Shown here in pieces: positions 20,881 to 31,008 of a stretch of DNA of 64,000 nt; the stretch's first letter is position 1; every line of letters begins with the position of its first letter. The position numbers and the translations under genes are program-made. Origin of the DNA: Janthinobacterium sp. PC23-8 (GTDB lineage Bacteria > Pseudomonadota > Gammaproteobacteria > Burkholderiales > Burkholderiaceae_D); contig NZ_NJGY01000002.1 of NCBI RefSeq assembly GCF_002250505.1, positions 426,839 through 490,838 on the forward strand, read 5' to 3'. The notes under the pieces are model-generated. The model ran no database searches and was not told where the DNA came from. It saw nothing but the letters and a program-made list of their open reading frames with translations.

Positions 20881-21228
20881 CTATGCAAAACTGAACCAGG
20901 CCCGTGCAATGCGGCCATCGACCACCTCGTAGGTCGCCACCAGTTCCTGTTCCAGCGTGCCCTGCTCCGTCACGCTGGTGACGATCTCATGGTCGATCAC
21001 CAGCTTGCCGCAGGCGATGCGGTTGAGCAACCGCGCCTGCGGGCGGCTGGCGGCAAAGCGGTGTGTAAAACGCTCGGCGATCTGCGCGCTGCCTTGCGCC
21101 AGCAAGGTGTCGGGATGCTGGAACTGGCGCACGTCGTCGGCATAGATGGCGACCAGGGCGGCCACGTCGTGGGCGTTATAGGCGTCGAGCTGGGCCTGCA
21201 CGACGTCAAGGGGGGTGGCAGTATGCAT
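20881..21228 (-). CDS. SnoaL/NTF2-like domain protein
   Basis: A 115-residue small alpha+beta barrel protein. The N-terminal helix VQAQLDAYNAHDVAALVAIY followed by a short strand pair is typical of the SnoaL-like/NTF2 superfamily, and the C-terminal VATYEVVDGRIARAWFSFA matches the last strands. AGGAGA precedes the start at 21228. Functions in the superfamily range from isomerase to ligand binding; none can be assigned here. It lies downstream of eutC on the same strand, but a link is not shown. Confidence 0.75.
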   Translation of the reverse strand: MHTATPLDVVQAQLDAYNAHDVAALVAIYADDVRQFQHPDTLLAQGSAQIAERFTHRFAASRPQARLLNRIACGKLVIDHEIVTSVTEQGTLEQELVATYEVVDGRIARAWFSFA

Positions 21229-21303
21229 GGTTCTCCTGTAAGAATGCAAATTCTGCAATTCTAGCCCATCAGCAGGACTAGCCGGCCGGTGCGGCTCATG
21301 TCG

Positions 21304-22200
21304 TCAATCGTGGTCGAGCAGGAAGTTGCGCCGTGGCGCGTCCAGTGGGTTGTTGTCGCTCGCCGTTTCGTCTTTCAGCGCGACGCCGGACAATTGCCGT
21401 TTGCGCGCCTCGGTTAACAGGTAGTGAAGCTTGAACGCCGCCTCGTCATAGCTCAAGCCCGCAGGGCGCACATTCGAGATGCAATTGCGGCTGGCGTCCG
21501 TCAGGCCGGTCTTCGGCGCCCAGGTCAGGTACAAGCCCATGCTGTCCGGAGAGCTCAGGCCGGGCCGTTCGCCGATCAGCACCAGCACCGCGCGCGCGCC
21601 GAGCAGTTCGCCCACTTCGTCGCCTACCGCCACCCGCCCCTGCGCGACGATGGCCAGCGGCGCCAGCGTCCAGTTGTCGGCCGCCAGGCGCGCCATCAGC
21701 GCCCGCAGGAAGGGTGCGGCGTTCTGCTCGATGGCCAGCGCCGACAGGCCGTCGGCGATGACGATCGCCAGGTCATGGCCCGCCGCTGGCGCCGCCGGCC
21801 GCTGCAGCAGCGCCTGGCGCGAGGCGTCGTCGAGCCGCCGGCCCAGGTCCGGCCTTTGCAGATAGATGTCGCGGCCGGGGGCCGCGCTGTGCAGCGACAG
21901 GCATGGCAGGGCGCAGGCCGCTTGCAGCGCGTCCGCCAGCGCGGCCGGGTCCAGCGCCAGGTGGACGGCGTCGCGCGCGCGCGCATGGGCCAGCTGGAAC
22001 GCCAGTTGCGGCGCCGTTGGCTGGCTCACGCCGCAGCGCCCCAGCGCGATGCGCGCGGCCGTGAAACGCCGCAGCGACTGCCATGGATTGGCGGTCACCA
22101 GGCCGTTGCCGGACTCGTCGGCGTCAGGGTTGGCGTCGGCACCCTCCGCCGCGTCTTGCGGCACGTGGCCGGCTACGATCTTGTTCTCGGTGTCGTTCAT
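21304..22200 (-). CDS. eutC: Ethanolamine ammonia-lyase small subunit EutC
   Basis: A 298-residue subunit that, with EutB, binds adenosylcobalamin and splits ethanolamine to acetaldehyde and ammonia. Conserved segments are [47 protein letters not shown] and [15 protein letters not shown]. Compared with the usual 270-295 residues it carries an acidic N-terminal extension. It lies 19 bases after eutB. No EutA reactivase, EutH permease or shell protein is present in the window, which points to the simple, non-microcompartment pathway. Confidence 0.96.
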   Translation of the reverse strand: MNDTENKIVAGHVPQDAAEGADANPDADESGNGLVTANPWQSLRRFTAARIALGRCGVSQPTAPQLAFQLAHARARDAVHLALDPAALADALQAACALPCLSLHSAAPGRDIYLQRPDLGRRLDDASRQALLQRPAAPAAGHDLAIVIADGLSALAIEQNAAPFLRALMARLAADNWTLAPLAIVAQGRVAVGDEVGELLGARAVLVLIGERPGLSSPDSMGLYLTWAPKTGLTDASRNCISNVRPAGLSYDEAAFKLHYLLTEARKRQLSGVALKDETASDNNPLDAPRRNFLLDHD

Positions 22201-22219
22201 CGGATTGCTTTATTTTCCT

Positions 22220-23611
22220 TTACGTCAGGCTCGCCAGCGCGCGCTGGAATGCCGGCGGCATTGCCTTGCCCAAGGTTGCGCATTCGTCGGTGGTGAAGAT
22301 GTGCATCGCCTTGAGCCAGGCTTCGAATTCGGGCGCGGTCTTCAATCCCAATACGCGCCGGGCGTACAGCGCATCGTGGAACGAGGTGGTTTGATAGTTG
22401 AGCATGATGTCGTCCGAGCCCGGGATGCCCATGACGAAGGTGCAGCCGGCCGTGCCCAACAAGGTCAGCAACATGTCCATGTCGTCCTGGTCGGCCTCGG
22501 CGTGGTTGGTGTAGCAGACGTCACAGCCCATCGGCAGGCCCAGCAACTTGGCGCAGAAGTGGTCCTCCAGCCCGGCGCGGATGATTTGCTTGCCGTCGTA
22601 CAGGTATTCGGGGCCGATGAAGCCGACCACCGAGTTCACCAGCAGCGGCGCGAACTTGCGGGCGACGGCGTAGGCGCGCGTTTCGCACGTTTGCTGGTCG
22701 ACGCCGTGGTGGGCGTTGGCCGACAGCGCGCTGCCCTGCCCCGTTTCAAAATACATGACATTGTCGCCGACAGTACCGCGTTGCAGCGACAGCGCCGCTT
22801 GCCGCGCCTCGTCGAGCAGCGCGAGGTTGATGCCGAAGCTGGCGTTGGCCGCCTCGGTGCCGGCGATCGACTGGAACACCAGGTCAACCGGCGCACCGCG
22901 CTCGATGGCGGCGATGGTGTTGGTGACGTGGGTCAGCACGCACGATTGGGTGGGAATGTCGTAGCGGGCGATGATCTCGTCGAGCATGGTGACGATCCTG
23001 ATCACCTGGGGCACATTGTCGGTGGCCGGGTTGATGCCGATGACGGCGTCGCCGCTGCCGTACAGCAGGCCGTCGAGCACGCTGGCGGCGATGCCGGTGG
23101 CGTCGTCGGTCGGGTGGTTCGGTTGCAAACGCGTCGCCATGCGCCCTTCGAGCCCGATGGTGTTGCGGAAACGCGTGACGACGCGGCATTTTTTGGCAAC
23201 CAGGATCAGGTCCTGGATGCGCATGATCTTGGAAACGGCTGCGGCCATCTCGGGCGTGATGCCGGGCGCGACCGCCGCCAGCGCCGCTGCGTCGGCGTCG
23301 TCGCCGAGCAGCCAGTTGCGCAAGTCGCCGACCGTCAGGTGGGCGATGCGACCGAAGGCGGTCTGGTCGTGCTCGTCGATGATCAGGCGGCTGACCTCAT
23401 CCTGTTCGTAGGGGATCACCAGTTGGTTCAAAAACAGCGTCAGCGGCAGCTCGGCGAGCGCCATCTGGGCAGCCACGCGTTCTTCCGCGCTGGCGGCGGC
23501 CAGGCCGGCGAGGCGGTCGCCGGAGCGGGCCGGCGTGGCTTTCGCCATCAGCTCCTTGAGGTCGCGGAACTGGTAGGTTCGGCTGCCGACGGTGTGGGCA
23601 AAGCTGCTCAT
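22220..23611 (-). CDS. eutB: Ethanolamine ammonia-lyase large subunit EutB
   Basis: A 463-residue TIM-barrel catalytic subunit, the usual length for EutB. Visible family segments are YQFRDLKELMAKA, GINPATDNVPQV, THVTNTIAAIERGAPVDLVF, ETGQGSALSANAHHGVDQQT (substrate and cobalamin region) and NHAEADQDDMD. The start at 23611 follows GGAGAG; the earlier Met at 23656 is in low-complexity sequence. Upstream, instead of the expected regulator gene, there are only fragments (23.6-24.0 kb). Confidence 0.96.
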   Translation of the reverse strand: MSSFAHTVGSRTYQFRDLKELMAKATPARSGDRLAGLAAASAEERVAAQMALAELPLTLFLNQLVIPYEQDEVSRLIIDEHDQTAFGRIAHLTVGDLRNWLLGDDADAAALAAVAPGITPEMAAAVSKIMRIQDLILVAKKCRVVTRFRNTIGLEGRMATRLQPNHPTDDATGIAASVLDGLLYGSGDAVIGINPATDNVPQVIRIVTMLDEIIARYDIPTQSCVLTHVTNTIAAIERGAPVDLVFQSIAGTEAANASFGINLALLDEARQAALSLQRGTVGDNVMYFETGQGSALSANAHHGVDQQTCETRAYAVARKFAPLLVNSVVGFIGPEYLYDGKQIIRAGLEDHFCAKLLGLPMGCDVCYTNHAEADQDDMDMLLTLLGTAGCTFVMGIPGSDDIMLNYQTTSFHDALYARRVLGLKTAPEFEAWLKAMHIFTTDECATLGKAMPPAFQRALASLT

Positions 23612-23867
23612 TGGCTCTCCGTTGCTGGTGCTGGTGCGGCGCAGGGCGCGCGCCATTGGTTAAAACGTGCGCATGGCAGTGACGAGCAGGCGTTTTTGCA
23701 CGACGTTCTTGCCGCTGCCGTCGGCGTTGAAAAAGGTCCATGCCTGGCCTCCTGCATATGGTACTTGATGTCCTTGCCGCCCGTGGCGGAATGCGCGCCC
23801 GGGAAGCAGCAAGTGAGCAGGCCGGCCCATGCGCGCGAGGTGCGCACCGTGCCGCCGTTGTGCGGCG
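23612..23867. other. Decayed intergenic stretch upstream of eutB
   Basis: No intact gene is visible. On the minus strand an open stretch ends at 23660 with the residues VVQKRLLVTAMRTF and a stop, which looks like the 3' end of a lost gene (an alternating terminal strand ending in Phe), preceded by plausible coding sequence in a second frame. I cannot name the family. The eutB promoter must lie in this region. Confidence 0.35.
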
Positions 23868-24038
23868 ATCGGAGATGTGGCCGACGCCTGGGGCTTGAGC
23901 AATTTCAGCCAGTTCTCCAGCGACTACCGCAAGCTGTTCGGCCTGTGCCCGTCGGCGTCGTTGAAGGCGCGGCGCGCAGTAGCGCCGGTCAACAGGGGCA
24001 GCCGCACGGCGCCGCCGCTGAAAAAAGCCTGGGCGTGA
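23868..24038 (+). pseudogene. Remnant of an AraC-family regulator (C-terminal helix-turn-helix only)
   Basis: The plus-strand frame encodes IGDVADAWGLSNFSQFSSDY followed by RKLFGLCPSASLKARR, the second helix-turn-helix and closing motif of AraC/XylS regulators, most like the EutR branch (the pattern WG-x4-FsxxYrklFG-xxPSxtL). The first DNA-binding helices and the sensor domain are absent; the frame upstream is low-complexity and ends with a stop at 24036-24038. Position beside eutB suggests the remains of an eut activator. Confidence 0.6.
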
Positions 24039-24150
24039 GCGGAACACAGGCGGCCAGGATTTGCGGAGATAATAGCGACCTGAAATCACACAACATGCTG
24101 GCGCGTCTTGCGCAGCATCAACAAATACCAGGGTAACAGGAGCAGAAATC

Positions 24151-25047
24151 ATGAAATGGGAAGGCAACCGCGAAAGCGATAATGTGGAAGACCGCCGCGG
24201 TGAAGGCGGCGATGGTGGTGGTGGTGGCTTCGGCTTTGGCGGACGCACGATCGGCATCGGCACCATCGTCATCGCGCTGGTCGGCGGCTGGGTGCTGGGC
24301 GTCAATCCGATGACCATCCTCAGCATGCTGAGCGGCGGCGGCGGCCAGGTCGGCACCCAGCAAAGCCAGGCGCCGACACGGCAGACCCGGCAGCCGCCCG
24401 AGTCCGACGAACTGGCGCGTTTCGTGAAAACCGTGCTGGCCGATACGGAAGACACCTGGACCGCCCTGTTCAAGGCCGAAGGCGGCAACTATGTGCGGCC
24501 CAAGCTGGTGCTGTTTGCCGGCAGCACGCCGACCGCTTGCGGCACCGGCCAGAGCGCGACCGGCCCCTTCTACTGCCCCGGCGACCAGAAGGTCTATCTG
24601 GATCTGGACTTTTTCAACCTGATGCAGCAGCGCTTCAAGGTATCGGGCGAATTTGCACAGGCCTATGTGATCGCGCATGAAGTGGGCCACCACGTGCAGA
24701 ATCTGATGGGCTTGTCCGAAAAGGTCGACAACGCACGCCGCACGGCCACCGAACGCCAGGCCAACGCCATGTCGGTGCGCCTGGAATTGCAGGCCGACTG
24801 TTTTGCCGGCGTATGGGCCTATCACGCCAATGCCGAGCGCAAGATCCTGGAGCAAGGCGATGTGGAAGCGGCCCTGAAGGCGGCCACGGCGATCGGCGAC
24901 GACGCGCTGCAGCGCCAGGCGCAGGGCCATGTGGTGCCCGACTCGTTTACCCACGGCACCTCGGAGCAGCGCGTGCGCTGGTTCAGCCGGGGCATCGAAT
25001 CGGGCCGGATCGCGCAGTGCAATACGTTTGAAGCGAAGCAGCTCTAG
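24151..25047 (+). CDS. Neutral zinc metallopeptidase of the YpfJ family
   Basis: A 298-residue membrane-anchored peptidase. A Gly-rich N-terminus (GEGGDGGGGGFGFGG) precedes one transmembrane helix, IGIGTIVIALVGGWVLG; the catalytic domain carries AYVIAHEVGHHVQNLMG (HExxH zinc site, about residue 175) and the downstream ELQADCFAGVWAYHA with the third ligand. The start follows AGGAGC. Its stop overlaps the convergent binding-protein gene by 4 bases. Substrates are unknown for the family. Confidence 0.93.
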   Translation: MKWEGNRESDNVEDRRGEGGDGGGGGFGFGGRTIGIGTIVIALVGGWVLGVNPMTILSMLSGGGGQVGTQQSQAPTRQTRQPPESDELARFVKTVLADTEDTWTALFKAEGGNYVRPKLVLFAGSTPTACGTGQSATGPFYCPGDQKVYLDLDFFNLMQQRFKVSGEFAQAYVIAHEVGHHVQNLMGLSEKVDNARRTATERQANAMSVRLELQADCFAGVWAYHANAERKILEQGDVEAALKAATAIGDDALQRQAQGHVVPDSFTHGTSEQRVRWFSRGIESGRIAQCNTFEAKQL

Positions 25048-25817
25048 GGAGTGGTGACATCGAAGCGCCTGCCAAGGCGCTTCAGTTCGCCGCTGTCGAC
25101 CAGGGTAGTCAGTTCCTGGTCGAACTGCAGCCGCAAGCGGTCGAACTCGGGCGAGCGGGGAAAGGCAAAGTAGCCGTTCTGCGTTTCCAGCACGCGCGGC
25201 AAGATCCGCACCTGGCGCTCCAGACCCAAGCGGGCAATCACCGGTTCCGTATTGCGCCGGTTGCTGACAAACAGGTCGACATGGTTGTGCACCAGCATCT
25301 TCAGGCCACTTTCCACACTGTTGGCCACGCTGACCTGCAAGGTGGACCGGGCTCGCTCCAGGTCCGTGCCATAGGCCCAGCCATTGAGCATCACCAGGCG
25401 GCGGTTTTTCAGGGTGGCATAGTCGCCATCCCAGATCAAGCCCGGGTGCTGGCGCGTGTAGAACACGATCTGGTCCTGGTAGAAGGGTTGCTCCGAAAAC
25501 GCCATGCTGGCAAAGCGCTCGGGCGCCTTGTAAGGGCCGATCAGGATATCGGCCCGGCCCTGGGCCAGCATCGCTTGCGCACGCGCCCACGGCACCATGC
25601 GAAAACGCACGGTATTGCCCGTGCGCACGGCCATGATACGCACCAGTTCGGCGCCCAGGCCCACGTAATTGCCACTGGCCTGGTAGTCAAACACGCGCTC
25701 GAACTGCGCGCCGACGGCCAGCAGCTCACGCGCAGGCGCCTGCGCCGGCCAGACCCAGGCTGGCAAAAACATCAGCCAGAACAAGCCCACTCCGGGCAAG
25801 CGGCCCGCCAGCCCCAT
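25044..25817 (-). CDS. Periplasmic solute-binding protein (SBP_bac_3 type)
   Basis: A 257-residue exported protein with a signal peptide ending PAQAPA. The two-lobed family-3 fold is suggested by GNYVGLGAELVRIMAVRTG, RADILIGPYKAPERF and VHNHVDLFVSNRRNTEPVI. No ABC permease or ATPase is adjacent, so it may be an orphan sensor or binding protein. Its ATG overlaps the nadC stop by one base (TGATG), indicating translational coupling to the NAD biosynthesis genes; the reason for that is unclear. Confidence 0.82.
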   Translation of the reverse strand: MGLAGRLPGVGLFWLMFLPAWVWPAQAPARELLAVGAQFERVFDYQASGNYVGLGAELVRIMAVRTGNTVRFRMVPWARAQAMLAQGRADILIGPYKAPERFASMAFSEQPFYQDQIVFYTRQHPGLIWDGDYATLKNRRLVMLNGWAYGTDLERARSTLQVSVANSVESGLKMLVHNHVDLFVSNRRNTEPVIARLGLERQVRILPRVLETQNGYFAFPRSPEFDRLRLQFDQELTTLVDSGELKRLGRRFDVTTP

Positions 25818-26683
25818 CAGCCGACGATGCGCAAGGAGTAGTCGGTGGCCCGCACATCCTTGGTCAGGCTGCCGATCGAAATGCGGTCCACGCCGGTCTC
25901 GGCAATCGCGCGCACGGTCTCGAAGTTGATGCCGCCCGACGCTTCGAGCAGCGCGCGCCCGTTCGTCACCGCCACGGCTGCGCGCATCATGTCGTTGCTG
26001 AAGTTGTCCAGCAGCACCGAGACGGCACCGGCGTCCAGCGCTTCCTGCAATTGCGCCAGCGTTTCGACCTCGATCTGCACCGGCACGCCGGCGTCGAGGG
26101 TGCGCGCATTGTCGAGCGCCTGTTTGACGCCGCCGGCGGCGGCGATATGGTTTTCCTTGATCAAAATGCCGTCATACAAGGCCAGGCGCTGGTTCTGCCC
26201 GCCACCGACGCGCACCGCGTATTTTTGCGCCAGCCGCAGGCCGGGCAAGGTCTTGCGCGTGTCCAGGATAGCCGCTTTGGTGCCGGCGATCAGGTCCACA
26301 TAACGGCGCGTGGCGGTGGCCACGGCCGACAGCAGCTGCAAGAAGTTCAACGCGCTGCGCTCGGCCGTGAGCAAGGCCCGCGCCGGCGCGGCAATGGTGC
26401 ACACCACGCTGTCGGCGGCCATCATGTCGCCTTCGGCGTAATGCCAGTCGATCCGGATGCTGCGGTCGAGGCTGTTCATCACGCCTTCGAACCACGGCGC
26501 GCCGCACAGCACGGCCGCTTCACGCACGAGCACGCGCGCGGTGACGATATCGTCGGGCGGCACCAGCTCGCCCGTCAGGTCGCACTGGCCTACGTCTTCC
26601 AGCAAGGCGGCCAGCAAATTGGCTTCGAAAGCGCGCGCCAGGGCGGCGTCGAACGGGGCGAAAGCATTGACGAGAGTACTCAT
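25817..26683 (-). CDS. nadC: Nicotinate-nucleotide pyrophosphorylase (carboxylating) NadC
   Basis: A 288-residue enzyme that converts quinolinate and PRPP to nicotinate mononucleotide in de novo NAD synthesis. Family motifs are [20 protein letters not shown] and [20 protein letters not shown], with LLDNFSN, EASGGI and DRISIGSLT closing the barrel. Its ATG overlaps the nadA stop in an ATGA. The order nadA-nadC fits a NAD operon; nadB is not in the window. Confidence 0.97.
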   Translation of the reverse strand: MSTLVNAFAPFDAALARAFEANLLAALLEDVGQCDLTGELVPPDDIVTARVLVREAAVLCGAPWFEGVMNSLDRSIRIDWHYAEGDMMAADSVVCTIAAPARALLTAERSALNFLQLLSAVATATRRYVDLIAGTKAAILDTRKTLPGLRLAQKYAVRVGGGQNQRLALYDGILIKENHIAAAGGVKQALDNARTLDAGVPVQIEVETLAQLQEALDAGAVSVLLDNFSNDMMRAAVAVTNGRALLEASGGINFETVRAIAETGVDRISIGSLTKDVRATDYSLRIVG

Positions 26684-27813
26684 GCGGGACCAATTCCTTG
26701 AAACAATGCCGCTTCTTTTGCCAGGTCGGCGCCTGGGCGCACGCCGGCCTTTTTGGCGGCGGCGAAGTCGAGCATGCGGTTAATCGAACGCACGGCCAGC
26801 TGGCCGATGGCCGGATCGACCTGGATTTCGTTGTGCAGGTTCTCCAGGGTCTCGGCCAGGTTGCGCAGGCCGTTCATGGCCATCCAGGGGCAGTGCGCGC
26901 AGCTTTTGCAGGTGGCGCTGTTGCCGGCCGTGGGCGCCTCGATAAAGCGCTTGCCGGGCGCGGCGGCGCGCATCTTGTGCAAGATGCCGTTGTCGGTGGC
27001 AACGATAAAGGTGTCGGCATCCATGCTCTGCGCGGCGGCGATCATCTGCGATGTCGAGCCCACCATGTCGGCCAGCGCCACCACATTGGCCGGCGACTCC
27101 GGGTGCACCAGCACCCTGGCCTGCGGATACTGTTCCTTGAGCAGGTCGAGTTCGATGCCCTTGAATTCGTCATGCACCAGGCACGAACCCTGCCACAGCA
27201 GCATGTCGGCGCCGGTTTGCTTCTGGATATAGGAGCCCAGGTGCTTGTCGGGTGCCCACAAGATCTTCTTGCCCTGCGCATGCAGGTGGGCGACGATATC
27301 GAGGCCGATCGAGGACGTTACCATCCAGTCGGCGCGCGCCTTGACGGCCGCGCTGGTGTTGGCGTAGACCACCACCGTGCGGTCGGGATGCTGGTCGCAA
27401 AAGGCCGTGAATTCATCGACCGGACAACCGAGGTCGAGCGAGCAAGTCGCGTCCAGGTCGGGCATCAGCACGGTTTTTTCCGGGCTCAGGATCTTCGCCG
27501 TTTCGCCCATGAAGCGCACGCCGGCCACCACCAGCGTTTTTGCAGGATGGTCGCGCCCGAAGCGCGCCATTTCCAGCGAATCGGAGACGCAGCCGCCGGT
27601 CGCCTCGGCCAGGTCCTGCAGGTCGGCGTCGACATAATAGTGGGCGACCAGCACCGCCTCGCGCTCGACCAGCAGGCGCTTGATACGGGCAATCAGTGCG
27701 GTTTTTTCAGAGGGGGACGGCGTTGCCGGCGTGCGCGCCCAGGCGTGGGCGGTGCAGCTGGCGCCGTCTTGCGGGTGTTCGTACTCGACGGCTTTGATGG
27801 CTAGAGTTTGCAT
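26680..27813 (-). CDS. nadA: Quinolinate synthase NadA
   Basis: A 377-residue 4Fe-4S enzyme condensing iminoaspartate with dihydroxyacetone phosphate. Cluster cysteines appear in [22 protein letters not shown] and [12 protein letters not shown]. The substrate motif [19 protein letters not shown] lies near residue 57. The chosen start is the Met of [13 protein letters not shown] at 27813; an upstream Met at 27900 would add low-complexity residues that run into a palindromic repeat. First gene of the nadA-nadC-binding-protein operon. Confidence 0.97.
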   Translation of the reverse strand: MQTLAIKAVEYEHPQDGASCTAHAWARTPATPSPSEKTALIARIKRLLVEREAVLVAHYYVDADLQDLAEATGGCVSDSLEMARFGRDHPAKTLVVAGVRFMGETAKILSPEKTVLMPDLDATCSLDLGCPVDEFTAFCDQHPDRTVVVYANTSAAVKARADWMVTSSIGLDIVAHLHAQGKKILWAPDKHLGSYIQKQTGADMLLWQGSCLVHDEFKGIELDLLKEQYPQARVLVHPESPANVVALADMVGSTSQMIAAAQSMDADTFIVATDNGILHKMRAAAPGKRFIEAPTAGNSATCKSCAHCPWMAMNGLRNLAETLENLHNEIQVDPAIGQLAVRSINRMLDFAAAKKAGVRPGADLAKEAALFQGIGPA

Positions 27814-27898
27814 GGCTGTGTCAAACAAAAACGGGATAGTGGATGAGATGGCCGCAACACGGCAGTTCGGCTTGAAAAAGGCACACCACCGGCTTTTC

Positions 27899-28018
27899 AA
27901 ACACCTGAAAAAACCGTAGCGAGCGGCAGTGAGTTGCGGCTAAGAAGCGCAGCCGTGCTATAGCACGGTGAGCATCGCAGGCCGCAAATCGCGACGCGCA
28001 GTAGGTTTGGTCAGGTGT

Positions 28019-28020
<2 letters not shown>
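27899..28020. repeat. 122-bp imperfect palindromic repeat element (REP/MITE-like)
   Basis: Two arms of about 60 bases, both beginning AAACACCTGA when read inward, meet at a perfect 16-bp palindrome CCGTGCTA-TAGCACGG (27953-27968). Their inner parts match imperfectly (for example GTTGCGGC against GCCGCAAAT). The right arm reaches the ybiT stop codon, so the element could end that transcript before nadA. A related element lies upstream of ybiT at 29698-29776. Confidence 0.6.
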
Positions 28021-29617
<1,597 letters not shown>

Positions 29618-29697
29618 GTGGTATCGGGTCTTTATCCAGTGAAAACAGGGTATTAAGTAAGTGCCAAGAAATTATTGTGAAATTATGACGAACAGAA

Positions 29698-29776
29698 TCG
29701 GATGCGCTGCAAGGCGCCCGATGCGACGCAGTGCGAGCACTGCTAGCGGCGGGCAACGCCGCAGAGCGCCGGTTAT
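29698..29776. repeat. Second imperfect palindromic repeat, upstream of ybiT
   Basis: An imperfect palindrome about 79 bases long is centred on GCAGTG-CGAG-CACTGC (29728-29743), with arms CTGCAAGGCGCCC and GGGCAACGCCGCAG. Its plan matches the element at 27899-28020 (GCAG, GTGC, short loop, GCAC, AGC), suggesting the same repeat family. The rest of the 29618-30074 gap shows an AT-rich ybiT promoter side and no convincing gene. Confidence 0.5.
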
Positions 29777-30030
29777 GGAAGTCAGAATCCACAAGAATTT
29801 ATGCGTACTTGCTTAGGTACTTTCCTCCATTATACCGCACCTGTCACGCGGCATTCCCGGGCAGCCATGGTGGCGGCGCTGGTCAACATGAGCGGGGTCG
29901 GTGGCGAAGTGAAAAGCGGCGAGGCGCAGGCCGGCAGCTGCGCGGCCGCCAGGGCGGACAGCAAGGCCCCTTGCACGGTGTCGCATGCCGGCCGGGACTG
30001 CTGCGTGATCAGCCCCACCAGGGGGCAGTG

Positions 30031-30064
30031 CGATGGCGGCCCGGTCACTGGCGGGCCGCCATCG
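30031..30064 (-). terminator. 13-bp-stem hairpin downstream of the DUF3334 gene
   Basis: CGATGGCGGCCCG pairs perfectly with CGGGCCGCCATCG around an 8-base loop, 10 bases beyond the DUF3334 stop on the minus strand. It lacks a T-run but is very stable; probably a transcript end. Confidence 0.55.
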
Positions 30065-30074
30065 CCGGGCAGGC

Positions 30075-30767
30075 CTACATGCCCAGGGACTTCAACAGGT
30101 CTTCGTTATCGTCGTCCGCCGGTGCGGGCGTGGGCGCGGGGGCCGCATCCCTGGCCTTGTTGGCAAATTCGGAGTCCATCAGCGAATCGGTGTCGACTTC
30201 CTGCGAGTCGAAATCGTGCAGCTTGATGAATTCGGTACGGTCGATGGCCAGTTCCAGGTAAAAGATATTGTTCTTTTCCGTATAGAACGTCACGCGGCGC
30301 ATTTCAGGGCGGTCCAGCGGCGTATCGACGCTGAGCATCACCTGTTTGTTCAGCACCAGCATTTTCGGTTGGCTTTGCGTGATATTCGTTTGCAGCTCGC
30401 GCCGCACCTTGCCCGTGAAGTCGCCGACGATCTGGTTCATCAGCTCGCCCATAATGTTCGACACTTCATCGGAAGTATAGTAATTGGCCAGCTCCGACTT
30501 CGGCATGCCCATGTGCAGCATGTAGCGCTCGTAGATTTCCATCGCCGTGTCGGCCGCGAAATTGAGCACCACCAGGCCGGTGAAGCCGCCGTCGAACATG
30601 ACGAAACAGCCTATATCAGGTTTCAGGCCGGTCTTGGTAATGCGCTGCACCATGCCGGAATAATTGACTCTGCTTTGCGTTGCGACGTTCAGCACCCGGA
30701 CTACCGAGTTGCACAAACTCATCAACAAATCTTCTGTACCGTACACAACATCCTTTTCTGCGTTCAT
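30075..30767 (-). CDS. DUF3334 / CheX-like chemotaxis-associated protein
   Basis: A 230-residue cytoplasmic protein. DFTGKVRRELQTNITQS and the DEVSNIMGELMNQIVGD helix resemble the CheC/CheX phosphatase-like fold, where an E-x2-N motif acts on phospho-CheY; here ExMNQI gives a comparable E..N pair. The C-terminus is an acidic, Pro/Ala-rich tail ending DNEDLLKSLGM. The next gene upstream on the same strand is a chemoreceptor, supporting a chemotaxis role. A 7-bp palindrome lies just before the start. Confidence 0.75.
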   Translation of the reverse strand: MNAEKDVVYGTEDLLMSLCNSVVRVLNVATQSRVNYSGMVQRITKTGLKPDIGCFVMFDGGFTGLVVLNFAADTAMEIYERYMLHMGMPKSELANYYTSDEVSNIMGELMNQIVGDFTGKVRRELQTNITQSQPKMLVLNKQVMLSVDTPLDRPEMRRVTFYTEKNNIFYLELAIDRTEFIKLHDFDSQEVDTDSLMDSEFANKARDAAPAPTPAPADDDNEDLLKSLGM

Positions 30768-30795
30768 GGCTACCTCTCGTACTTTTTGTATTGAT

Positions 30796-30811
30796 ATTTC
30801 TATGTAGAAAT
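30796..30811. promoter_or_regulatory. Palindrome ATTTCTA-TG-TAGAAAT upstream of DUF3334
   Basis: A perfect 7-bp inverted repeat, 29 bases upstream of the start codon at 30767, lies inside an AT-rich patch that is the likely promoter. It may be an operator. The rest of the gap to 31008 shows nothing recognisable. Confidence 0.35.
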
Positions 30812-31008
30812 AAGTATCAGATGGGCAGAATACCGGGGCGCGTCATGTCCGTCCAGCCATACCTGCATTTACTTGAGGATGTGTCGGGAAATCGCCCACC
30901 CGCCAGTCACGGGCGATCCGGCCAGCTTCAGGCATCATATGCTTTACAGGCAACAAAATAAAGGCGGCGATGGCCGCGATGGTTGCGGACCAACGCCCCC
31001 TATCGGCC

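Noticed and set aside
21424-24136. Long open plus-strand frames of about 290 and 756 codons
   Set aside because: Antisense to eutC and eutB; only the 23868-23975 portion shows real similarity (AraC relic).
29801-30226. Plus-strand Ala/Cys-rich frame before the DUF3334 gene
   Set aside because: No family similarity, no ribosome site, and half overlaps the antisense DUF3334 gene.
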